Assembly: GCA_028678635.1 (NCBI GenBank)
Contig: JAJRDC010000021.1
Coordinates: forward strand, 1 to 10,889
Direction: 5' to 3'
DNA length: 10,889 bases
Source of the DNA: Methanomicrobiales archaeon
GTDB taxonomy: Archaea > Halobacteriota > Methanomicrobia > Methanomicrobiales > JACTUA01
The translations under genes were made by a program, and so were the position numbers. Shown piece by piece: positions 1 to 4,951 of the stretch (position 1 is the first letter of the stretch; every line of letters begins with the position of its first letter). The notes beneath the pieces are model-generated. The model ran no database searches, was not told the DNA's origin, and was given only the letters and a program-made list of their open reading frames with translations.

Positions 1-644
1 AACGGGACCGAGACGGCCCACTTGTAGAGCGCAGAACCGAAGGCAACGGTGCCGGTGCCCGCGTCCAGCTTCCAGCCCTGGTTGTACATCTCCTCGTTCA
101 TACCCTTGATCAGCTTGTTGATCTTGTCGATGACCTTCCCCAGCCGGATCTGCATCTCGGTCTCATCGACCTTCAGCTCGTTGATCAGCCGGTCCACCTT
201 GTTGATGAAGAGGACGGGACGAACCCCCTCCTTCAGGGCCTGCCGGAGCACCGTCTCGGTCTGGGGCATGGGCCCCTCCACGGCGTCCACCAGGACCACG
301 GCGCCGTCCACGGCACGCATCGCCCGGGTCACGTCGCCCCCGAAGTCCACGTGGCCTGGGGTATCGATCATGTTGATCAGGTACTCCTGGCCCTCGTACT
401 CGTGGACCATGGAAACGTTGGAGGCATCGATGGTGATGCCCCGCGCCTGCTCCTCCTCATCCGAGTCCATGAAGAGCTGCTTACCCGCGAGCTCCTCGGA
501 GATCATCCCGGCGCCCGCGAGGAGGCTGTCCGAGAGGGTTGTCTTGCCGTGGTCAATGTGGGCCACGATACCGATATTGCGGATCTTGACGGGCTTGTCC
601 ATCAGCGGGGCAACCCGTTCGACGATTTTTGCGCCTCGAGCCAT
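1..644 (-). CDS. fusA: Translation elongation factor aEF-2, N-terminal part (cut by window edge)
   Basis: This is the GTPase that drives ribosomal translocation in archaea. The visible part is the first 214 residues, starting [11 protein letters not shown], out of roughly 730 usual for the family, so most of the protein lies beyond position 1. The G domain is clear: P-loop AHIDHGKTT (about residues 28-36), switch I RGITI (68-72), DTPGH (94-98) and NKVD (148-151). The start at 644 is preceded by GGTGA with 3 nt spacing, a close but plausible ribosome binding site. The gene follows S7 by 31 nt on the same strand, the usual archaeal order S12-S7-EF2, so it is probably co-transcribed from the promoter upstream of S12. 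The diphthamide-bearing C-terminal domain cannot be seen here. No oddity was noticed in the visible part. Confidence 0.97.
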   Translation of the reverse strand, partial: MARGAKIVERVAPLMDKPVKIRNIGIVAHIDHGKTTLSDSLLAGAGMISEELAGKQLFMDSDEEEQARGITIDASNVSMVHEYEGQEYLINMIDTPGHVDFGGDVTRAMRAVDGAVVLVDAVEGPMPQTETVLRQALKEGVRPVLFINKVDRLINELKVDETEMQIRLGKVIDKINKLIKGMNEEMYNQGWKLDAGTGTVAFGSALYKWAVSVP

Positions 645-675
645 GGTTCACCGAAAAAGAGGTTGGTTCTCTGGT

Positions 676-1545
676 TTACCGGGACGCCTTTGCCACGCGT
701 TCCCGCTCTTCCTTCTTCCCTACCGAGTAGCACTTGGTGTCTCCCTTCGAGGCCGCGATCAGCTCGTCGGCCAGGCAGTCGGAGACGTACTTCTTGTGCT
801 TGTGCGATGCCGAGTACACGCCCTGGCAGATGAACATGAGGGCGGTGTTCACCCGCCGCAGGGGGGCGGTATCGACGGACTTGGGGACATTGATACCGCC
901 GTACTTCAGACGAACCGTCTCCTCTCGGGGGCCGGCCTGGGCCACGGCGTCCACGAGTACCTGGACAGGGTTCTTCTTGGTCTTCCGGTGGACGGTCTCG
1001 AAGGCCTCCCGGGTGATCCGGATCGCCCGGTGCTTCTTCCCCGTGTTCATCTCGTTCTGCATCAGCCGGTTGATCAGCCGCTCCACGATGAGCATCTCAC
1101 CCTTTGCGAACTGCTGGGTGGAGAGCCGCCCGCTGGAGTGGGGGACGATCATGGACTGGAGGTTGATGTACCGCCTGATGCCGGGGTCCGTTACCTCCAC
1201 CTCGTTCAGGTCCCACCGGTTGAAGAGAAGCCGGGGGGTCTTCTCCTCCTTCTCCTTCGCCGGCGCCGCCTCCGCGGAGGCTTCCGGCTTCTCCGCCGCC
1301 TCGGCAATGACCTTCTCAAGGATCTTTTCTGCCGCCTTCTCGCCCTTCGCCGGCTTCTCTCCCCTGGGTGCCTTCGGCTTCCGGGCCGGCTTCTCCGCGC
1401 CCTCGGTCTTCGCGCCCTCCGGCTTCGGGGCCTTCGGCTTCCGGGCCGGCTTCTCCGGCTTTGCCGCCTTCGCGCCCTCCATCTTCGGGGCCTTCGCCTC
1501 CTTCACGGGCTCGGCAGGGGTTCCCTTCGTTTCCTCGTCCGCCAT
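676..1545 (-). CDS. rps7: 30S ribosomal protein S7 with a long basic repeat-rich N-terminal extension
   Basis: Small-subunit protein S7 nucleates assembly of the 30S head and lines the E-site/mRNA exit. The S7 core is residues ~104-289: it opens PRLLFNRWDLNEVEVTDPG, includes the RLKYGGINVPKSVDTAP stretch and ends KKEERERVAKASR, as in archaeal S7. The ATG at 1545 is preferred over an in-frame GTG at 1554 because AGGTGA sits 5 nt upstream of it; that AGGTGA includes the S12 stop codon, so the two genes are translationally coupled. Residues 1-103 are unusual. They are almost entirely Lys, Ala, Pro, Glu and Gly and repeat a 20-residue unit about 2.75 times (E/KKPARKPKAP at 31-40 and again at 51-60), followed by a more acidic, possibly helical stretch (residues ~71-103). 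Archaeal S7 is normally about 190-200 residues; this one is 289. The extension looks disordered and could contact rRNA. Confidence 0.96.
   Translation of the reverse strand: MADEETKGTPAEPVKEAKAPKMEGAKAAKPEKPARKPKAPKPEGAKTEGAEKPARKPKAPRGEKPAKGEKAAEKILEKVIAEAAEKPEASAEAAPAKEKEEKTPRLLFNRWDLNEVEVTDPGIRRYINLQSMIVPHSSGRLSTQQFAKGEMLIVERLINRLMQNEMNTGKKHRAIRITREAFETVHRKTKKNPVQVLVDAVAQAGPREETVRLKYGGINVPKSVDTAPLRRVNTALMFICQGVYSASHKHKKYVSDCLADELIAASKGDTKCYSVGKKEERERVAKASR
1381..1500. repeat. 60-nt tandem repeat inside the S7 N-terminal extension
   Basis: Positions 1381-1440 and 1441-1500 align without gaps at 48 of 60 bases by hand count. The exact core 1370-1397 recurs at 1430-1457. The period is 60 nt, or 20 codons, so reading frame is kept. 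A third, partial copy runs on to about 1340. This points to tandem duplication, by slippage or unequal crossing over, as the origin of the S7 extension. Confidence 0.85.
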
Positions 1546-1550
1546 TGGTC

Positions 1551-1979
1551 TCACCTGCGCGGCTTCTCCTTCTTGCCGATCACCATCTCATGGAGGGAGA
1601 CGTTGTTCACCTTCGTCACCACGAACCGGACGCCGGGGATGTCGCCCATGGACCGGCCCAGCCGGCCGCCGATCCCCTCGATCTCGACCTCGTCGTGCTC
1701 GTCGATGAAGTTGATGGCCCCGTCGCCGACGGCAAACGCGGTCACCTGCCGGCCGTTCTTGATCAGCTGGACCCGCACCGCCTTCCGGATGGCGGAGTTG
1801 GGCTGCTTGGCCTCGATCCCGATCTTCTCCAGCACGATCCCCCGGGCCTGCGGTGAGCCCTCCAGGGGATCAGCCTTCTCGTCGAGGTTCAGCATGCGCC
1901 GTGCATAGTGCTTGTTGGCCCACCTGAACTTCTTGGAGTCCCGCGCCAGTTTTCTTGCTGCAAATTTTCCCTGTCCCAT
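1551..1979 (-). CDS. rps12: 30S ribosomal protein S12
   Basis: S12 is the decoding-centre protein of the small subunit. The translation is 142 residues, the standard archaeal length. It shows the conserved decoding loop KQPNSAIRK (residues 58-66) and the second conserved loop GDIPGVRF (112-119), and ends in a basic tail KKEKPRR. The ATG at 1979 gives the family start [15 protein letters not shown] lies about 6 nt upstream. The reading frame stays open upstream of this ATG, but those residues do not look like S12. It is the first gene of the S12-S7-aEF-2 operon, with a TATA box about 80 nt upstream. Many euryarchaea have rpl30e and nusA directly upstream of S12; here the upstream neighbour is a divergent gene-free region instead. 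Confidence 0.97.
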   Translation of the reverse strand: MGQGKFAARKLARDSKKFRWANKHYARRMLNLDEKADPLEGSPQARGIVLEKIGIEAKQPNSAIRKAVRVQLIKNGRQVTAFAVGDGAINFIDEHDEVEIEGIGGRLGRSMGDIPGVRFVVTKVNNVSLHEMVIGKKEKPRR

Positions 1980-2054
1980 GGGATGCCCTCGTTGTATGAA
2001 TGTCCCAGGATATGGATACCTGCGACTGAGGTATAATAGAACGCGCGGGGGGAA

Positions 2055-2062
2055 TTTATATA
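2055..2062 (-). promoter_or_regulatory. TATA box (box A) for the S12-S7-aEF-2 operon
   Basis: Read on the minus strand the sequence is ACAATATATAAATT, a strong archaeal box A. The purine/A-rich CCACAA just upstream fits a BRE. Transcription would be expected to start about 25 nt downstream, near 2030-2035, giving a leader of roughly 50 nt. The element is nearly palindromic, so weak plus-strand use cannot be excluded. Confidence 0.65.
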
Positions 2063-2142
2063 TTGTGGCATGCGCACGGCGGAGAAAGAGAGGGGAACGG
2101 GCACAGGGAATCCCATCTGCATTATCGCGCCGAGGCACGGTT

Positions 2143-2235
2143 TCCGGCCCCATGCCAGCGGGAGGGGAATGCACTCGTTCATTTCTCCCAGAGGCTGGTG
2201 CCCTCGGGATCCGGCCTCATGCCGGTGGGAGGAGG
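2143..2235. repeat. Imperfect 26-nt direct repeats
   Basis: Copy one is 2143-2168 and copy two is 2210-2235, 67 nt apart. They match at 21 of 26 bases by hand count and all five differences are transitions. The shared core is CCGGCC(C/T)CATGCC followed by GGGAGG. The function is unknown; they could be paired binding sites or remnants of a local duplication. Confidence 0.6.
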
Positions 2236-2324
2236 GCAGGCCCCCTCCCGGTCCCTCCCCCACGGCGTGAGGATGTGCCTCATGTCAGAATAAACCATGG
2301 TTCGGCGATCTGGATCAACAGCGG

Positions 2325-2371
2325 GGGGACGCCCACGCGGCGGGGGGCGACAGCCCCCCAGGAGCGTCCCC
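2325..2371. other. Nested GC-rich hairpin, possible structured RNA or repeat element
   Basis: The inner stem pairs GGGGGGC (2342-2348) with GCCCCCC (2353-2359) across the 4-nt loop GACA. The outer stem pairs GGGGACGC (2325-2332) with GCGTCCCC (2364-2371). An asymmetric internal loop of 9 and 4 nt lies between them. All 15 base pairs are Watson-Crick. It lies about 100 nt upstream of queD and about 260 nt upstream of the S12 TATA box. No U-run follows on either strand, so it does not look like a simple terminator. Confidence 0.6.
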
Positions 2372-2443
2372 GAAGCGGCCCACAGATACCGGAACCTGCC
2401 ATGCTGAGATTGGGAGAGGCCTCATGTGCCGCGGGGTGAGGGC

Positions 2444-2449
2444 TTATTA
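2444..2449 (+). promoter_or_regulatory. Weak TATA-like element upstream of queD
   Basis: TTATTA in the context GGCTTATTAGTG is the only AT-rich patch directly upstream of queD. A start about 25 nt downstream would fall near 2471-2474, giving an almost leaderless queD mRNA. That sits oddly with the GGTGAT at 2465-2470, which looks like a ribosome binding site. Either the promoter is elsewhere or both modes are possible. Confidence 0.3.
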
Positions 2450-2473
2450 GTGCCGCCCTCCAACGGTGATCTC

Positions 2474-2887
2474 ATGGAGACCCGGATCTACAAGGAGGTC
2501 TTCTTCGACGCAACGCACCGGCTCCTCCACTACCAGGGGAAGTGCAGCCGCCTGCACGGCCACCGGTGGAGGGTTGAGGTCTGGATGGCAGGCGAACCCG
2601 ACTCGGAGACAGGCATCCTCGTGGACTACAACGTGATAAAAGACGTGATCGAGCGGCTGGACCACCAGGTGATCCTGAACGAGAAGGATCCGCTGAACGA
2701 CTGCCTCCGCAGGTTCCACGACGTGGTTACCACGGAAGGGGATCCTTCCAGCGAGATCCTGGCCGCCGAGATCGAGCGCCTGCTCACCGAGGAGTGCCAC
2801 CTGAACGGCAGGAAGGCACGCGTGACACGGATCCGGGTCTGGGAGTCCGATACCTGCTACGCGGAACGGGACCATGAGGGTCGCTGA
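2474..2887 (+). CDS. queD: 6-carboxy-5,6,7,8-tetrahydropterin synthase (QueD/PTPS family)
   Basis: QueD converts dihydroneopterin triphosphate to 6-carboxytetrahydropterin, an early committed step towards preQ0. The 137-residue protein starts METRIYKEVFFDATHRL. Zinc ligands are His15, His28 and His30 (FDATHRL and CSRLHGHRW), with the catalytic Cys24 placed as in family members. Asp63-His64 (LDHQVILN) and Glu124 (WESDTCYAE) match the catalytic relay and pterin-binding glutamate, and PSSEILA (91-97) matches the PTSENLA-type motif. The ATG at 2474 is chosen because it begins the conserved fold and has GGTGAT 3 nt upstream; an in-frame extension to 2426 has no family support. The 3' end overlaps queE by 14 nt, which indicates co-translation. 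A homologous PTPS role is less likely given the queE and queC neighbours. Confidence 0.95.
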   Translation: METRIYKEVFFDATHRLLHYQGKCSRLHGHRWRVEVWMAGEPDSETGILVDYNVIKDVIERLDHQVILNEKDPLNDCLRRFHDVVTTEGDPSSEILAAEIERLLTEECHLNGRKARVTRIRVWESDTCYAERDHEGR

Positions 2888-3482
2888 GATCTTCCGGAGC
2901 CTGCAGGGGGAAGGAAGGGAACAGGGATACCTCACCACCTTCGTCCGGCTTGCCGGCTGCAACCTGGACTGCCGCTGGTGCGATACCAGGTATGCCCGGA
3001 GCGGTGGGGGGGATCGGACCAGGGACGAGATCCTTGCGGAGGTGCATGCCCTGGGATGCCACCGTATCTGCATCACGGGGGGCGAACCCCTCCTCCAGGG
3101 TGACGAACTCCTGCCCCTCGTCACCGCCCTCCACCATGACGGATACGCAGTGGGGATCGAGACGAATGGGACCCTGGATTTCCGGCCGTTCCAGCCCTTC
3201 GCCTCCATCTGCATGGACGTGAAGTGCCCCTCCTCGGGCGAGGAGAGCGACCTCTCCCTCCTCGCCCATCTCTCCGGTGGGGACAGCGTGAAGTTCGTGG
3301 TGGCAGGCCTGGATGACTGCGAGTATGCCCGGCGGGTTATCACGGATCATCCGATCCGTGCGGAAATCCTCTTCTCGCCGGTCTTTGGCAGCGACTGCCG
3401 TGCCATCGCCGATTATATCCTGGAACATGACCTCCCGGGCCGGTTCCAGCTGCAGCTTCACCGGATCCTGGGGGTGCGGTAG
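2874..3482 (+). CDS. queE: 7-carboxy-7-deazaguanine synthase (radical SAM)
   Basis: QueE rearranges 6-carboxytetrahydropterin to 7-carboxy-7-deazaguanine using a [4Fe-4S] cluster and S-adenosylmethionine. The 202-residue protein has the radical SAM cysteines Cys29, Cys33 and Cys36 in CNLDCRWCDT; the following Asp-Thr is typical of QueE. The family N-terminus EIFRSLQGEG (residues 5-14) is present, as is the SAM-binding ITGGEP (67-72). The length is normal for the family. The start at 2874 lies inside the end of queD, and the TAG stop shares one base with the GTG start of queC, so the three genes form one translational unit. No missing key residue was noticed. Confidence 0.96.
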   Translation: MRVAEIFRSLQGEGREQGYLTTFVRLAGCNLDCRWCDTRYARSGGGDRTRDEILAEVHALGCHRICITGGEPLLQGDELLPLVTALHHDGYAVGIETNGTLDFRPFQPFASICMDVKCPSSGEESDLSLLAHLSGGDSVKFVVAGLDDCEYARRVITDHPIRAEILFSPVFGSDCRAIADYILEHDLPGRFQLQLHRILGVR

Positions 3483-4183
3483 TGAAGACAGCCGTGGTCC
3501 AGGACACCAGGGCCCAGACTGCCGTGGTCCTTCTCTCTGGGGGCATGGATTCCGCGACGCTGGCCTCCGTGGCCCGGGACCGGGGCTACCGGATCATCGC
3601 CCTCCACGTGAACTACGGGCAGCGGACCGAGGGGAAGGAGCGGCAGTGTGCCCAGCGGATAGCCACCCTCCTGGGGGCCGTGGAGTTCTTCGAGGTGGAC
3701 ATTGGCTACCTGGCCCGGATCGGGGCCTCGGCCCTCACCGACCGGGCGATCCCGGTGAAGGACTGGGAGGACACCAGCGAGGAATTGCCGGCAACCTACG
3801 TGCCATTCCGGAACGCGAACCTGCTCGCCATTGCGACGAGCCTGGCGGAGGCCCGGGGTGCGGAGGCCATCTTCATCGGGGCCCAGGCCAGCGACTACAG
3901 TGGCTACCCGGACTGCCGGGAGGAGTTCATGGAGGCCTTCCAGCAGGTGATCGACCGGGGGACCCGGGAATCGAGCCGGATCCAGCTCATCGCCCCCTTC
4001 GTCCACATGAACAAGACGGCGATCCTGCGAATCGGCCTCGCGCTGGGGGTGCCCTACCAGGAGACATGGTCCTGTTACCGGAACAGTGACCGGGCCTGCG
4101 GCCGGTGCGGGGCCTGCCACTTCCGGAGGGAAGCGTTCCGGGAGGTGGGGGTCCCGGATCCTATCCCTTATGGGGAGGAGTGA
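3482..4183 (+). CDS. queC: 7-cyano-7-deazaguanine (preQ0) synthase
   Basis: QueC converts 7-carboxy-7-deazaguanine to preQ0 with ATP and ammonia. In archaea preQ0 is put into tRNA position 15 by TGT and then becomes archaeosine. The 233-residue protein carries the PP-loop SGGMDS (residues 19-24) and the C-terminal zinc site Cys198, Cys206, Cys209 and Cys212 (ACGRCGACHFR). The start is GTG at 3482, overlapping the queE stop by one base; GGGGGTG lies 5 nt upstream, and the frame has no ATG before the PP-loop. The TGT, amidotransferase-type enzyme and GTP cyclohydrolase needed for the whole pathway are not in this window. Confidence 0.96.
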   Translation: MKTAVVQDTRAQTAVVLLSGGMDSATLASVARDRGYRIIALHVNYGQRTEGKERQCAQRIATLLGAVEFFEVDIGYLARIGASALTDRAIPVKDWEDTSEELPATYVPFRNANLLAIATSLAEARGAEAIFIGAQASDYSGYPDCREEFMEAFQQVIDRGTRESSRIQLIAPFVHMNKTAILRIGLALGVPYQETWSCYRNSDRACGRCGACHFRREAFREVGVPDPIPYGEE

Positions 4184-4185
4184 GA

Positions 4186-4701
4186 ATGGAGATCTACCGG
4201 GGGAAACGCCTCTCCGTGGAGAAGCGGGAGATCCGGCTCCCCGATGGCCGGACAAAGGAGAAGGTTATCGTAATACCCGGGGACGCCGTGGCGATGCTTC
4301 CCCTGGATGGGGACGACTGCCTGCTCATCCGCCAGTACCGGTTTGCCATCGGTAAGTACCTGTTCGAGGCGCCTGCCGGGACAATGGAGCCGGGGGAGAC
4401 CCCTCTGGAGACGGCCCGGAGGGAGCTCATCGAAGAGACCGGTTACACGGGGGGAACCTTCATCCCCCGGGGTACCATCTTCACCACTCCCGGGTTCACC
4501 ACCGAGCGGCTCCATCTCTTCGAGGTGCGGGATCTCACCCCTTCGGGGGATGGAGAGAAGGACGAGGACGAGATCATCGAGGTGGTCCGGATCCCGAAGG
4601 GAGAGGTTGAGGCCATGGCCGCTGATGGGCGCATCTGCGATGCCAAGACCATCTGCCTCGTGTACCGGTGCCTGGATGAGGGGGGGCGTCCCCCCGTGTG
4701 A
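4186..4701 (+). CDS. Nudix hydrolase, ADP-ribose pyrophosphatase type
   Basis: This 171-residue protein probably hydrolyses ADP-ribose or a similar nucleoside diphosphate derivative to AMP and a phosphorylated remainder. The Nudix box is complete: Gly65, Glu71, Arg79-Glu80 and Glu83-Glu84-x-Gly86 in the pattern Gx5Ex7REUxEExGU. Flanking IRQYRF (48-53), FEAPAGT (60-66) and TTPGFTTERLHLF are typical of the ADP-ribose branch rather than MutT or diadenosine hydrolases. The ATG at 4186 is preceded by GGAGGAG, which overlaps the end of queC; an in-frame start at 4105 would lie fully inside queC and is rejected. It follows the queC stop by 2 nt, so it is probably co-transcribed. The true substrate is not settled by sequence. 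Confidence 0.9.
   Translation: MEIYRGKRLSVEKREIRLPDGRTKEKVIVIPGDAVAMLPLDGDDCLLIRQYRFAIGKYLFEAPAGTMEPGETPLETARRELIEETGYTGGTFIPRGTIFTTPGFTTERLHLFEVRDLTPSGDGEKDEDEIIEVVRIPKGEVEAMAADGRICDAKTICLVYRCLDEGGRPPV
4681..4695 (+). other. G6/C6 hairpin at the 3' end of the Nudix gene
   Basis: GGGGGG (4681-4686) faces CCCCCC (4690-4695) across CGT, inside the last codons (Gly-Gly-Arg-Pro-Pro) and just before the stop at 4699. It is followed 28 nt later by a T-rich stretch. It may help end or stabilise the queDEC-Nudix transcript, but it may equally reflect Gly/Pro coding. Confidence 0.35.
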
Positions 4702-4723
4702 GGAGAGATCCCAGAGAGGGAAG

Positions 4724-4735
4724 TTATTTCCTTTT
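4724..4735 (+). terminator. Possible archaeal T-rich terminator after the queDEC-Nudix operon
   Basis: TTATTTCCTTTT lies 22 nt after the Nudix stop codon. Archaeal termination often needs only T-rich tracts in the non-template strand. The same bases could also act as a weak box A for the microprotein gene that starts at 4762, so the call is tentative. Confidence 0.35.
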
Positions 4736-4761
4736 CGGGTACCCAACACGCATAGTGGGAT

Positions 4762-4944
4762 ATGCGGTATCGTATTTTTATATATCTCGCCATACTCGCC
4801 GGCAGCATTTCCCCGGTGTCGGCATACATTGATTTCAATACCGGAAGCCTGATCTTCCAAGGTCTGATTGCCCTCGCCATCGGCTTCTCCTACGTCTTCA
4901 GGGCTAAACTGGCCGCTCTCTTCCAGTGGCTGAAAAGATCCTGA
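4762..4944 (+). CDS. Small secreted or membrane microprotein, YIDxxTGS family
   Basis: A 60-residue protein with an apparent signal peptide (residues 1-21, MRYRIFIYLAILAG then a PVSA cleavage-like site), the motif YIDFNTGS (22-29), a hydrophobic helix (about 30-46, LIFQGLIALAIGF) and a basic end (FRAKLAALFQWLKRS). I recall bacterial microproteins that read AYIDPGTGS, then a hydrophobic segment, then a basic tail, beside the same kinds of neighbours as here; that match is from memory. The function is unknown. The stop at 4942 lies 7 nt before the methyltransferase start and TGAGG there may serve as that gene's ribosome binding site. The start is uncertain: a TATA box lies inside the first codons, and an in-frame GTG at 4816 would give a 42-residue protein beginning just before AYID. 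Confidence 0.7.
   Translation: MRYRIFIYLAILAGSISPVSAYIDFNTGSLIFQGLIALAIGFSYVFRAKLAALFQWLKRS
4777..4784 (+). promoter_or_regulatory. TATA box inside the 5' end of the microprotein gene
   Basis: TTTATATA within TTTTTATATATC is the best box A between the Nudix gene and the methyltransferase. Transcription would start near 4805-4810. That would give either a shorter microprotein from GTG 4816 or a leader of about 145 nt for the methyltransferase. It may also be chance AT-richness in signal-peptide codons (Arg-Ile-Phe-Ile-Tyr-Leu). Confidence 0.4.
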
Positions 4945-4951
4945 GGCCCCC

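Larger units (their letters stand above)
1980..2473. other. Divergent intergenic region between S12 and queD
   Basis: About 490 bases without a supportable gene. It holds the S12 TATA box at its left end, two imperfect copies of a 26-nt direct repeat, a nested GC-rich hairpin, three CCTCATG motifs and a weak TATA-like element close to queD. Open frames crossing it show no recognisable domain and overlap the S12 start region. No tRNA cloverleaf or CRISPR repeat was seen. The size leaves room for a small RNA, but the sequence alone does not demonstrate one. Confidence 0.7.

Noticed and set aside
1546..1554. Upstream GTG start at 1554 for S7
   Set aside because: It would overlap the S12 stop and place the AGGTGA ribosome binding site within the start; the ATG at 1545 has correct 5-nt spacing.
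49..1908. Plus-strand open frame of 619 codons across aEF-2, S7 and S12
   Set aside because: It is antisense to three well-supported genes, has no recognisable domain, and reads as low-complexity Leu/Arg/Ser typical of GC-rich antisense frames.
1912..2439. Plus-strand open frame of 175 codons across the S12 start and the divergent region
   Set aside because: It overlaps the S12 5' end and TATA box, is Arg/Gly/Pro-rich, and shows no domain or convincing ribosome binding site.
1980..2473. tRNA gene or CRISPR array in the divergent region
   Set aside because: No cloverleaf with T-loop consensus was found, and the repeats are two imperfect copies rather than a regularly spaced identical array.
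3482..4183. QueC as an argininosuccinate- or GuaA-type PP-loop enzyme
   Set aside because: The SGGMDS loop combined with the four-cysteine C-terminal zinc site and the queD/queE neighbours is specific to QueC.
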